This document shows, one piece after another, positions 21,518-30,135 of a DNA stretch of 64,000 nucleotides. Numbering within the stretch: the stretch's first letter is position 1; each line of letters begins with the position of its first letter. The notes beneath the pieces were generated by a model. It was not told where the DNA came from and ran no database searches. It worked only from the letters and a program-made list of their open reading frames with translations. A program made the position numbers and the translations under genes. Source of the stretch: Marinobacter sp. F4216 (GTDB lineage: Bacteria > Pseudomonadota > Gammaproteobacteria > Pseudomonadales > Oleiphilaceae). Where the stretch lies: contig NZ_JAIOUO010000006.1 in the NCBI RefSeq assembly GCF_019931195.1, positions 62,001-126,000 of the forward strand, given 5' to 3'.

Positions 21518-22657
21518 CTATGGCGTTGCGTCTTTCTCCGACAGCCAGGCTTTGAACCATCGCTCCCGCAGGTCGACGGTTTTCGAATACCAGCGGTGGT
21601 CCCGCATCAGGGCGTGGTCCATGTGGCCCGGCGCCGTCGGCATGTGGGGCTGCATCGCCACCCGGTTATCGGTGTGCAGGCCAATGCGCTTGCGGGCGGA
21701 ATCCCGTGTGGGTCCGTAGCTGATCAGATTGGCGTGTGCAGCCATCCGGTCCGTGCGGGTGGCAAAGGCAATAAAAGCCTGCGCCTGCTCTGTCTGGGCG
21801 GTACCACGGGGAATGGCCCAGCTGTTGAAACCGATCAGCTGGCCATCCCAGATCACGGAAATGGGCACATCGTTCATCACCCTGGCGTGGAAGAATCGGC
21901 CGTTGTAACCCGTGGCCATGGTGGCCTGGCCACTGGCTAGCAGCAGGGCGGGCTCCTCGCCGTTCTGCCACCAGATGATGGAATCTCGAATGGAGTCCAG
22001 CCGCTCGGACGCCAGTTCCATTCCCCGGGGCGTGCTCAGCAAATCGTACACCTGCTCCGGCGGCACCGACAGCGACAGCAACGCCCATTCAAAAAGCCCG
22101 GTGGGTGACAGCCGAAGCGCGCGCTTGCCCGGAAAGGTTTCCAGGTCAAAGAAATCCTCAACGCTGTCTGGTTTCTCGCCGGGAAAGGCCTCGTCGTTGT
22201 AGGCAATCACCGTTGAAAATACCAGATGGGTGATGAAGCAGGGCTGGATGGCCCCTTTCATGAAATCCTCCTGCGCAGACGTACCATCGGGCGTTGGCAG
22301 CAGAATGTCCGGCTCGATCGGTTCCAAAAGTTCCTGTGCACAGGCCACGTCGGCGTCCGATTCGATCATGTCGATCACATCCCAGGTCACCTCGCCGCCG
22401 GCCAGATGCCGTTTCAGGGGCCGGATGCCGCCGTCATAGGGGACAGTCTCGATGGCAATGCCCGTTGCCCGGGTAAAGGGCTCGAAATAGGCGCGCCGCT
22501 GGCTATCCTCATAGGCCCCGCCCCATGTGGCCACGGTCAGCACCTCCGGTTCCGGTTGCTCGGCTTCGGTGTCAGGTGCCGGCTGTTCTGCTGCCCATCC
22601 CTGGGGGGGCAGTACGCAGGAGAAGAGCAGGATCACCAACAAGTCAGGCCCCTTCAT
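21518..22657 (-). CDS. Orphan PotD-type extracellular solute-binding protein
   Basis: This is a periplasmic type 2 solute-binding protein of the spermidine/putrescine (PotD/PotF) type, 379 residues. A signal peptide (LLVILLFSCVLPPQGWAA) is followed by an acidic linker, then LTVATWGGAYEDSQRRAYFEPF, a typical first strand, and later FNSWAIPRGTAQTEQAQAFIAFATR. I start at ATG 22657 (GGAGG 6 nt upstream) rather than the longer frame at 22690. It overlaps the ClC gene by 14 nt. No permease or ATPase gene is next to it, so its transporter is elsewhere or it has another role. The ligand cannot be told from sequence alone. Confidence 0.85.
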   Translation of the reverse strand: MKGPDLLVILLFSCVLPPQGWAAEQPAPDTEAEQPEPEVLTVATWGGAYEDSQRRAYFEPFTRATGIAIETVPYDGGIRPLKRHLAGGEVTWDVIDMIESDADVACAQELLEPIEPDILLPTPDGTSAQEDFMKGAIQPCFITHLVFSTVIAYNDEAFPGEKPDSVEDFFDLETFPGKRALRLSPTGLFEWALLSLSVPPEQVYDLLSTPRGMELASERLDSIRDSIIWWQNGEEPALLLASGQATMATGYNGRFFHARVMNDVPISVIWDGQLIGFNSWAIPRGTAQTEQAQAFIAFATRTDRMAAHANLISYGPTRDSARKRIGLHTDNRVAMQPHMPTAPGHMDHALMRDHRWYSKTVDLRERWFKAWLSEKDATP

Positions 22658-24374
22658 TTTCCTCCTCCCGCAGTTCGTGCACGATCTCAAGGTAGGCCCG
22701 AATCACCGCCTCCTCGGGAACGACACCCAGTAACTGTCCTTCCCCGGACACCAGGGGCACGGCCTCGCCCAGGAACCCCCGGAGGAGTTCCATGGACTGC
22801 CAGACCGAGGTCTTCTCATCAAAGCGGGTAAAGTCCCGCAGCGCCAATCGCAGGATGGGGGTGTCCGGCGCGCTGTTAATGATGGCCTGCAAGCGAATGA
22901 CACCCAACAGAATGCCTCTGTTATCGACAACCATGGCTTCGGCCCGCTGCTCCCGGGCCAGCCGCTGGCGCACCGTCTCAACGGACTCCATACCCTGGGC
23001 GGTGGTGTACCGGGTGGACAGGTAATCGCGGATCGGGCGCGACTCAAGGATGGCCTTGTCCCGTCCGAGTGTCAGGTCAAAACCCCGGGCCCGGAGTTCC
23101 AGATCAAACAGGGAACGACCGATCGCCCGGTAGGAAACCACATTGGCGAAGACCACGGCGACCATGGCGGCAATGGTCAGGTCGTAGTTACGGGTCAGCT
23201 CGAACACGATCAGGATGGTGGTCAGCGGTGCGCCAATCACCGAACTGGCCAGGGCCATCATCCCACAAATGGCATACACCACCGGTCCTGAATAGGCGAC
23301 GGGAACCAGGTGTGGCAGCACCGTACCATAGAGTGCCCCAAACAAAATGCCGATCAGCAGGGCCGGACTGAACACGCCGCCGACAAATCCGAATCCCAGG
23401 CACAGTGACGTCAGCACCAGCTTGGCCACGACAATCAGTGTGAGCTCGCTGATTCCAAAAGCGTTTTCAATGGTGGCAAAGCGCAGGGTTTCCTGCCCGA
23501 TCCCCAGAATCTCCGGAATCCACAGGGCCACCAAGCCAACCAGCAGTCCGGCCACGGCGGGGCGGGCCCATACCGGAGCAATGTAGCGCCGGCTGACCCG
23601 GGAACTGAGCCGGAGCAGCCTGAGAAAAACCCAGGCCAGACCGGCACACAGCACGCCTTCCAGGGCAAACAGCAGGAACTCGTAACTGTGTTCAACCCGG
23701 GAGAACTCGACCAGAAACAGCGCCGGCCGGTCGAAAATCACGTTGGCGATGATGTAGCCCGTGGCCGCCGCCACGGTAACAGGCGCAAAGGCCCGCAGGG
23801 AGTAATGCCGCAGGATGACCTCGTGGGCGAAGACCAGTCCCGCGATCGGGGCATTGAACGCGGTCGAGATGGCTGCCGCCACACCGCAGGCGATGGCGAT
23901 GGAACGCTGGTGGCGGAGATTCAGTCGCAGCCGGCCCACCAGATTGCCGAACATGGCCCCCAGATACACGAGCGGTCCGTATTGCCCTACCGAGGCACCA
24001 CTGCCCAGGGACAGCAGGGCCGCCAGGGTTGATGCCAGCCCGCTGCGAAAGCCCGGTGTGGGGCCCGGGGTCTGGGCCGCCAGTATGGCGTCCGGCGGTG
24101 CCAGCCCGCGCCGTTCCCGAATCAGGTACCGGGTCACCAGGCCAACCAGCAGCCCGCCGAGTGTCGGCACCACCAGGGTGGCAAGCGCTACCAGCCCCGG
24201 CTGGTTCCCGGCCTGGACCCGTGCGTAGGGGGAAATCAGCAGCAGATCGTTCAGCCAGTGCACCGCCTCGACAAAGCCGATGGCCGCCAGCGACCCGGCG
24301 ATACCGACCGCAATGGCCACCAGGGTGACCATGGCAATGCGGTACGTCATCTGTTGAACGTCATGGTGGTTCAT
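22644..24374 (-). CDS. ClC-family chloride channel with C-terminal CBS pair
   Basis: This is a 576-residue membrane protein of the ClC family with about ten hydrophobic helices (residues 15-430) and two cytoplasmic CBS domains (about 455-570). The chloride filter motifs are GSGASVGQYGP (for GSGIP and GxEGP) and GGVFSPALL. The external gating glutamate of GREGP is a tyrosine here, and the proton glutamate (E203 of EcClC, second Glu of FIIEEM) is a valine in VFAHEV. By analogy with the E. coli exchanger it is more likely a passive anion channel than an H+/Cl- antiporter; that is inference. It overlaps the downstream solute-binding protein gene by 14 nt. Confidence 0.92.
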   Translation of the reverse strand: MNHHDVQQMTYRIAMVTLVAIAVGIAGSLAAIGFVEAVHWLNDLLLISPYARVQAGNQPGLVALATLVVPTLGGLLVGLVTRYLIRERRGLAPPDAILAAQTPGPTPGFRSGLASTLAALLSLGSGASVGQYGPLVYLGAMFGNLVGRLRLNLRHQRSIAIACGVAAAISTAFNAPIAGLVFAHEVILRHYSLRAFAPVTVAAATGYIIANVIFDRPALFLVEFSRVEHSYEFLLFALEGVLCAGLAWVFLRLLRLSSRVSRRYIAPVWARPAVAGLLVGLVALWIPEILGIGQETLRFATIENAFGISELTLIVVAKLVLTSLCLGFGFVGGVFSPALLIGILFGALYGTVLPHLVPVAYSGPVVYAICGMMALASSVIGAPLTTILIVFELTRNYDLTIAAMVAVVFANVVSYRAIGRSLFDLELRARGFDLTLGRDKAILESRPIRDYLSTRYTTAQGMESVETVRQRLAREQRAEAMVVDNRGILLGVIRLQAIINSAPDTPILRLALRDFTRFDEKTSVWQSMELLRGFLGEAVPLVSGEGQLLGVVPEEAVIRAYLEIVHELREEENEGA

Positions 24375-24587
24375 ACTGCAAGTAAAGTCTGGTTTGGCAA
24401 ATGGCTCAACGAGGCGCCACTGGGGGCCTGAGGGTAAGCGGGTCGGCTCGCGGATTTGCGGTGCCGTTTTTGGACGAGTGCATGTCGTAATGAAATCACC
24501 CCGGGGACGGAATCAGGACCACATTGACAACAGGCGGGGCGCGTCCGGTCCGGGGCGCCATAGGATGCAGAAAACGGGAGGCCAAAA

Positions 24588-27158
24588 ATGGCACAACTAC
24601 CGAAACGTGCGAAAGTCGTGATCATCGGTCAGGGCGGTATTGTGGGATCCTCGGTGGTCCATCACCTGATCGAACAGGGCTGGGATGATATTGTCGGCCT
24701 GGAGAAATCCGCGATCCCCACGGACATCGGCTCCACCTCACACGCGTCGGATTTCTGTTTCACCACCTCCCACGACAAGCTGAATATCTACACCACGAAA
24801 TACAGCCAGGACTTCTATGAAAAACGCGGCAACTACGTGAAGTGCGGCGGGATGGAAGTTGCCCGGGTAGACGACGACGAACGCATGGACGAGCTGCGCC
24901 GCAAGGTGGGCTCGGGCAAGGCGTTTGGCACCAATGTCAGCATGATTTCCCCGAGCGAAGCCAAGGAACTGTTTCCGCTGCTGGATGAGAGCCAGATTCA
25001 GGGCGCCATGTGGGACCCGGACGCCGGACTGGTGGTGCCCCGCTCCCAGAAAGTGGCCGGCGACCTGGTGGAGGAGGCGGTCGCCACCGGCAAGTTGCAG
25101 GCTTTTGCTTATACGCCCGCCACCCGCATCGACGTGCAGGATGGCCAGGTCCGGGGTGTTGAAACCGACAAAGGCTATATCGAAACCGAGTATGTGGTCC
25201 TGTGCATGGGGATCTGGGGCCCATTGTTAGCCTACACCGCCAACGCTGCCCTGCCACTGATGCCACTGGAACACCCGCTGCTGTTTTTCGGACCTTATGA
25301 AGAGCTCAAAGGCACCGGCAAGCAGATCGTCTATCCCCTGTTTCGGGACCAGGGCAACTCCGCCTACGTGCGGGATACCGGCGACCCCACCACCACCGAA
25401 GGTGGCCGGATCGAATGGGGCTACTATGAGCCAGACAATCCCAGACTGGTGTACCCCGGTGCCATCGCCGAACCCGAGGAGGCACGTATGTCTCCGTCCA
25501 TGCGGGACCTGACCCTGGACCAGGTGATGGAAGCCTACGAAAAGGCCATCGAACTCACGCCGATCCTGGGCGAGCTGGGCTGGGAGGAGAAACATTCATT
25601 CAACGGTCTGCTGTCAGTCACACCCGATGGGGGGTCGCTGATGGGTGAGTCCCCGGAGGTGCGTAACCTGTGGTTCTGTGAAGCGGTGTGGGTGAAAGAC
25701 GGCCCGGGGGCCGGCAAGCTGCTGGCGGACTGGATGACCCACGGTAGCCCGGACATGGACCCTCACAGCGTCGATATTGCCCGCCACTACCCGCTGCAGA
25801 AAACCCCGGCCTATGTGTACGGCCGGTGCTATGAAATTGCCAAGAAGATTTACACCCCGGCGGTTCACCCCCGGGAGCCCTACGAGACCGGCCGCAAGAT
25901 GCGCACCAGCCCGTTCTATCCGCGGGAAGTGGAGCTGGGCGGTTACTTCATGGAAGTAGCCGGCTGGGAGCGGGCCCACGGCTACGCCGCCAATGAAGCG
26001 ACTCTGCTGTCCAAATACCGGGATCGTATTCCCTTGCGGGAGAACGAATGGGACGCCCGGCATTTCTGGGAGGTGTCCAACGCCGAACAGCTTGAACTGA
26101 GCGAGTCGGTGGGCATGATCAACCTGTCCCATTTTGCCATCTTCGACATTTCCGGCGCAGACGCCGAAGGCTTGCTGGAATTTCTGTCCGTGGCGAAAGT
26201 CGGGGGCACTACGCCTCTCGGCAAGGGTGTGTATACCCACTTCCTGGATGCCCGCGGCGGCGTGCATTCCGACCTGACCATCATCCGGCTGGCCGATGAC
26301 GAGTATCGGGTGGTGTGCGGTGGCGATACCGGCCACCGGGACTATTGCTGGATGACCCGCATGGCCCGCAAACACGGATTCCAGAACATTCGCATCGAAG
26401 ACCGTACCGACAGTCTGGCCACTCTCGGGCTGTGGGGACCCAAGGCCCGGGAAACCCTGGCCAAGCTGGTCAGCAACCCGGATGAACTGTCCCATGAGAG
26501 CTTTCCTTTCGCCACCGCCCGGGAGATTGAAGTACAGGGCATACCGGTATGGGCGTTCCGGATTTCCTATGTCGGTGAGCAGGGCTGGGAGCTTTACTTC
26601 CCGTTCAGCTACGGGTTGAAGATGTGGGATCTGCTGTACGACGCCGGTGTCACTCCGGTGGGTATCGAAACCTACGCCAACAGCCGTCGGCTGGAAAAAA
26701 GCCTGCGCCTGCAGAATGCCGACCTGGAGACAGAGTACAACCTGTACGAAGCCGGCCTGGCTCGTCCCAAGGTGAAGGACGCCGACTTCCACGGCAAGCA
26801 GGCTTATCTGGAGCAGCGGGAACTCCCCCGGCAGGCCGCCTATCTGTGCACAATGACCATGACCGAACATCGGGATTCGGCCGGCGTATTGCGTTACCCG
26901 GTGGGGCAGTGGCCCATCCTTGACCCGGACACCGGCGAGGTGCTGGTGGACAGCCAAGGTCGCCGATCTTATAACACCAGCATTGTCTGGGGGCCATCAC
27001 TGGCTAAAAATATTCTGCTGGGTTACCTGCCCGATGCCTATGCCCAGGAAGGTAGGGAACTGGTGTTGGAATACTTTGAAGAGCGTTACCCTATTCGGGT
27101 CGAGGCGGTGGGCTATCGCGCCCTGCTTGATCCGGACAACGAGCGGGTTATGTCCTGA
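24588..27158 (+). CDS. Dimethylglycine/sarcosine dehydrogenase-like flavoprotein (DAO + GcvT domains)
   Basis: This 856-residue protein has the fold order of mitochondrial dimethylglycine dehydrogenase. There is an N-terminal FAD-binding DAO domain (residues 10-390; GxGxxG in IIGQGGIVGSS; GSTSHAS where the family has the FAD-linking His of TWHAA), a connector (FAO_M, about 393-450), then GcvT N (about 455-730) and GcvT C (745-840) domains that bind tetrahydrofolate. Such enzymes oxidatively demethylate an N-methyl amine and hand the carbon to folate as 5,10-methylene-THF. No signal peptide is present. The ATG at 24588 follows GGGAGGCC. It stands alone before a GbdR/GlxA-type regulator; the substrate is unproven (dimethylglycine, sarcosine or another N-methyl compound). 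Confidence 0.88.
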   Translation: MAQLPKRAKVVIIGQGGIVGSSVVHHLIEQGWDDIVGLEKSAIPTDIGSTSHASDFCFTTSHDKLNIYTTKYSQDFYEKRGNYVKCGGMEVARVDDDERMDELRRKVGSGKAFGTNVSMISPSEAKELFPLLDESQIQGAMWDPDAGLVVPRSQKVAGDLVEEAVATGKLQAFAYTPATRIDVQDGQVRGVETDKGYIETEYVVLCMGIWGPLLAYTANAALPLMPLEHPLLFFGPYEELKGTGKQIVYPLFRDQGNSAYVRDTGDPTTTEGGRIEWGYYEPDNPRLVYPGAIAEPEEARMSPSMRDLTLDQVMEAYEKAIELTPILGELGWEEKHSFNGLLSVTPDGGSLMGESPEVRNLWFCEAVWVKDGPGAGKLLADWMTHGSPDMDPHSVDIARHYPLQKTPAYVYGRCYEIAKKIYTPAVHPREPYETGRKMRTSPFYPREVELGGYFMEVAGWERAHGYAANEATLLSKYRDRIPLRENEWDARHFWEVSNAEQLELSESVGMINLSHFAIFDISGADAEGLLEFLSVAKVGGTTPLGKGVYTHFLDARGGVHSDLTIIRLADDEYRVVCGGDTGHRDYCWMTRMARKHGFQNIRIEDRTDSLATLGLWGPKARETLAKLVSNPDELSHESFPFATAREIEVQGIPVWAFRISYVGEQGWELYFPFSYGLKMWDLLYDAGVTPVGIETYANSRRLEKSLRLQNADLETEYNLYEAGLARPKVKDADFHGKQAYLEQRELPRQAAYLCTMTMTEHRDSAGVLRYPVGQWPILDPDTGEVLVDSQGRRSYNTSIVWGPSLAKNILLGYLPDAYAQEGRELVLEYFEERYPIRVEAVGYRALLDPDNERVMS

Positions 27159-27208
27159 TCCCAGGGGCCCGGTCAGACGGAACCGGGATGACATTGCCGG
27201 GTCCAAAA

Positions 27209-27294
27209 GTTGCAACTATTGTTAGGGGCAGGTGGTCTGTTGCGCGTTCGCGTACAGGCTGCCTAAAGACCCTCCAACTTGAGGAGGTTGCAAC
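27209..27294 (+). promoter_or_regulatory. Two GTTGCAAC palindromes and a Shine-Dalgarno hairpin before the GlxA regulator
   Basis: The self-complementary octamer GTTGCAAC occurs at 27209-27216 and again at 27287-27294, directly before the ATG of the regulator. CCTCC (27271-27275) can pair with GGAGG (27283-27287), which is the ribosome binding site. This is consistent with an operator pair and/or translational damping, but both could be chance. Confidence 0.4.
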
Positions 27295-28407
27295 ATGTCC
27301 GTCGACCCGGACCCTCGCAGATCCCAGCCCTCCCATGCGCCCTATCGGGTCGGCTTCCTGCTGGTCGATAACTTCACCCTTATTGCTCTGGCGACTGCTG
27401 TGGAACCCCTTCGGATGGCCAACCAGATGGCCGGTATCGAGCTTTATTCCTGGTCGTTACTGACCGCTGGCGGAACGGCCGTCCGTGCCAGTGACGGCAT
27501 GGTGGTCATGCCGGATGCCGGTCTCGGGGAAGAGGACCGCTTCGACCTGGTGATTGTGGTTGGCGGGGTGGATGTCACCCACAGTTTCTCCAATGTCGAA
27601 GTGCGCTGGCTCAAGCAGCAGGCTCGTCGGAACGTGTTGCTGGGGGCGGTGTGTACCGGAGCCTACATTCTGGCGAGCGCCGGCCTGCTGGATGGCCACG
27701 CCTGCAGTGCCCACTGGGAATGCCTGGAAGCCATTCAGGAGGACTTTCCCCGGGTGCAGACCAACAATCACCTGTTTACCCTGCAGAAAACACGGATGAC
27801 CTGCACCGGTGGGACGGTGCCCATGCACATGATGCTGAGCTTCCTGGCCCGCCGTCATGGCGCCGAGCTGACCAACGCAGTGTCCCAGATGTTTGTGTGC
27901 GACCGGGTGCGTGAGGAGACCGAGCCCCAACCGATTCCCATGCTGCCACGTCTGGCCAAACTTCAGCCCCGGCTGGCGGAAGTGGCACAACTGATGGAGG
28001 CGAACATCGAGGAGCCCATCGAGCTGGGCGAACTGGCAGTCCTGGCGGGAACGTCAAGAAGACAGCTTGAACGGCTGTTCCTCAAACACCTGGGCTGCAC
28101 GCCGTCTCGATATTACCTTCGTGTGCGCCTGAACCGGGCGCGCCGTTTATTGAAACAGACCTCCTGCTCCATTGTGGAAATCGCATCGGTATGTGGCTTT
28201 GTCTCGGCTACCCATTTCAGTCGTTGCTATCGCAAGATCATGGGGCGGGCGCCCCGGCAGGAACGGCTGGAAGCCTGGGGTACCGACTCGGACCCCGCAG
28301 AGCCTGCGGAACCCAAGCCGATACTGTCATCATCGGGGGAGGCGCTTCGCCGCGCCAGTACCGAGCCCACATACGGAACGATCAGGCAGCCCAACGAATC
28401 AGGTTAA
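27295..28407 (+). CDS. GlxA-family transcriptional regulator (DJ-1/PfpI + AraC HTH)
   Basis: This 370-residue regulator has an N-terminal class I glutamine-amidotransferase-like (DJ-1/PfpI) sensor domain (about 15-195; GAVCTGAYILASAGLLDG with the nucleophile-elbow Cys) and a C-terminal AraC-type double helix-turn-helix (about 230-330; ELAVLAGTSRRQLERLFLKHLGCTPSRYYLRVRLNRARRLL in pieces). GbdR, SouR and CdhR, which control glycine betaine, sarcosine and carnitine breakdown in Pseudomonas, have this architecture. Its position between the flavoprotein and the folate operon makes it the likely regulator of both. Its last 9 nt overlap the convergent fhs gene. Confidence 0.9.
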   Translation: MSVDPDPRRSQPSHAPYRVGFLLVDNFTLIALATAVEPLRMANQMAGIELYSWSLLTAGGTAVRASDGMVVMPDAGLGEEDRFDLVIVVGGVDVTHSFSNVEVRWLKQQARRNVLLGAVCTGAYILASAGLLDGHACSAHWECLEAIQEDFPRVQTNNHLFTLQKTRMTCTGGTVPMHMMLSFLARRHGAELTNAVSQMFVCDRVREETEPQPIPMLPRLAKLQPRLAEVAQLMEANIEEPIELGELAVLAGTSRRQLERLFLKHLGCTPSRYYLRVRLNRARRLLKQTSCSIVEIASVCGFVSATHFSRCYRKIMGRAPRQERLEAWGTDSDPAEPAEPKPILSSSGEALRRASTEPTYGTIRQPNESG

Positions 28408-30135
28408 CCCCACGACCAGGCCATTTTCATCCAGTCCGATATCGAGTGCTGCCGGTCGCCGTGGCAGGCCGGGCATGGTCATGATTTCCCCACACACCGC
28501 AACCACGAACCCGGCGCCGGCCGCCAGTCGTACTTCCCTCACCGGCAGGGTGTGTCCCGAGGGTGCGCCCATCAGCGAGGGATCGACGGAAAAGCTGTAC
28601 TGGGTTTTTGCGATGCAGACGGGCAGGTAGCCGTACCCCAGGGCTTCATACTCCCTTAGCTGCTGTCTTGCAGTGGCGGTAAATTCCACATGGCTGGCGT
28701 GGTAGATACGGGTGGCAATGGTTTCGATCTTTTCTGCCAGGGGCAGGCTGTCGTCGTACAGGAAACGGATTTCGGGCTTGCCCTCGTCCAGCTCGTCCAG
28801 CACCGCCTGCGCCAGCTCGATAGCACCATCACTGCCGGTGGCCCAGTGCTCCGAGGGTACCGCTTTCACGCCCAGGTCCCTGCAGAGGGCCTGTACCAGT
28901 TCGAGCTCCTCCCAAGTATCCCCGGGGAACCGATTGATGCATACCACCGGATTCAGGCCGAATTGCTGCAGATTCTGAATATGCCGCTCCAGATTGGCCG
29001 CACCGATGCGTAATGCTCCGGTATCGGGATCTGAAATCCGACTGCGGGGCACACCGCCGTGCAGTTTGAGAGCCCGAAGCGTGCACACCAGTACCGCCGC
29101 ATCCGGCTGCAGACCGGAATGCCGGCACTTGATGTCGATGAACTTCTCTGCCCCAAGATCCGCTCCGAATCCCGCCTCAGTCACCGTAATGTCGTTCAGG
29201 GCCATGGACGCACGGGTCGCTGTCACTGAATTGCAGCCATGGGCGATGTTTGCGAAAGGCCCGCCGTGGATAAACACCGGGTTGTGCTCAAGGCTCTGCA
29301 CCATATTCGGTTGCAGGGCATCTTTCAGCAGTACCGAAAGGGCCCCTTCCATGCCGAGGTCTCCCACGGTGACGGGGGTGTTGTCGGCTCGCCGCCCCAC
29401 CAGCATGTTGCTCAGTCTCCGGCGCAGATCGAGCCGTCCTTCGGCCAGACACAGAATGGCCATGATCTCGGATGATACGGTGATGTCGAAACCGGTTTCC
29501 CGGGGAACACCGTGGGCCTTGCCGCCCAGCCCGCACACCAGGTTCCGGAGTGAGCGATCGGTCAGGTCCACCACCCGCCGCCAGCTGACCTGTCTCGGGT
29601 CGAGGCCGGCCTCGTTACCCCAGTGAATATGGTTGTCGATCAGCGACGCCAGCAGGTTATGGGCGGTGGTGATAGCGTGGAAGTCCCCGTTGAAGTGCAG
29701 GTTGATGTCCTCCATGGGGATCACCTGGGAACGGCCCCCGCCGGCGGCGCCGCCTTTCATGCCAAAGCAGGGACCCAGGGAGGGCTCCCGCAGGCACACG
29801 GAGGAACTTACCCCAAGCCGGTTCAGGCCGTCATTCAGGCCTACGCTGGTGGTGGTTTTGCCCTCACCTGCGGGTGTCGGCGTCATGGCCGTGACCAGTA
29901 CCAGCTTACCCCGGGGCGCCGTTTCGGAGGTGTCCACGTAGGCCATGTCCAGCTTCGCCTTGTAGTGGCCGAAGGGTACCAGGCTCTCGGCGGGCAAGCC
30001 GAACCGGCGCTGGGCCAGAAGCAGAATAGACTGGGGCTGCACCGAGCGGGCGATCTCAATGTCCGGTTTCGGGGCAATGTTGAGGTTTTCCAGCACCGGT
30101 GTGTCGGAAGTCTGTTCGTTATACCGGAAGCCCAT
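28399..30135 (-). CDS. fhs: Formate-tetrahydrofolate ligase
   Basis: Fhs interconverts formate + ATP + THF and 10-formyl-THF; in C1-oxidising operons it runs toward formate and ATP. The 578-residue protein has the P-loop TPTPAGEGKTTTSVGL (about 73-88), then SLGPCFGMKGGAAGGG, DINLHFNGDFHAI and NLVCGLGG. I use ATG 30135 (MGFRYNEQ) with GGAGACAGG upstream; the longer frame (30210) would overlap metF by 92 nt, this one by 17. As third gene of the minus operon DmdA-like, MetF-like, Fhs it completes a path from methyl-THF to formate (the FolD step is not encoded here). Confidence 0.95.
   Translation of the reverse strand: MGFRYNEQTSDTPVLENLNIAPKPDIEIARSVQPQSILLLAQRRFGLPAESLVPFGHYKAKLDMAYVDTSETAPRGKLVLVTAMTPTPAGEGKTTTSVGLNDGLNRLGVSSSVCLREPSLGPCFGMKGGAAGGGRSQVIPMEDINLHFNGDFHAITTAHNLLASLIDNHIHWGNEAGLDPRQVSWRRVVDLTDRSLRNLVCGLGGKAHGVPRETGFDITVSSEIMAILCLAEGRLDLRRRLSNMLVGRRADNTPVTVGDLGMEGALSVLLKDALQPNMVQSLEHNPVFIHGGPFANIAHGCNSVTATRASMALNDITVTEAGFGADLGAEKFIDIKCRHSGLQPDAAVLVCTLRALKLHGGVPRSRISDPDTGALRIGAANLERHIQNLQQFGLNPVVCINRFPGDTWEELELVQALCRDLGVKAVPSEHWATGSDGAIELAQAVLDELDEGKPEIRFLYDDSLPLAEKIETIATRIYHASHVEFTATARQQLREYEALGYGYLPVCIAKTQYSFSVDPSLMGAPSGHTLPVREVRLAAGAGFVVAVCGEIMTMPGLPRRPAALDIGLDENGLVVGLT

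Noticed and set aside
21518..22657. Naming the solute-binding protein potD or potF
   Set aside because: Only fold-level resemblance; no transporter genes nearby and no way to read ligand specificity by eye.
25614..26957. 447-codon minus frame opposite the DMGDH-like gene
   Set aside because: Antisense of a gene with full domain structure; no domain of its own.
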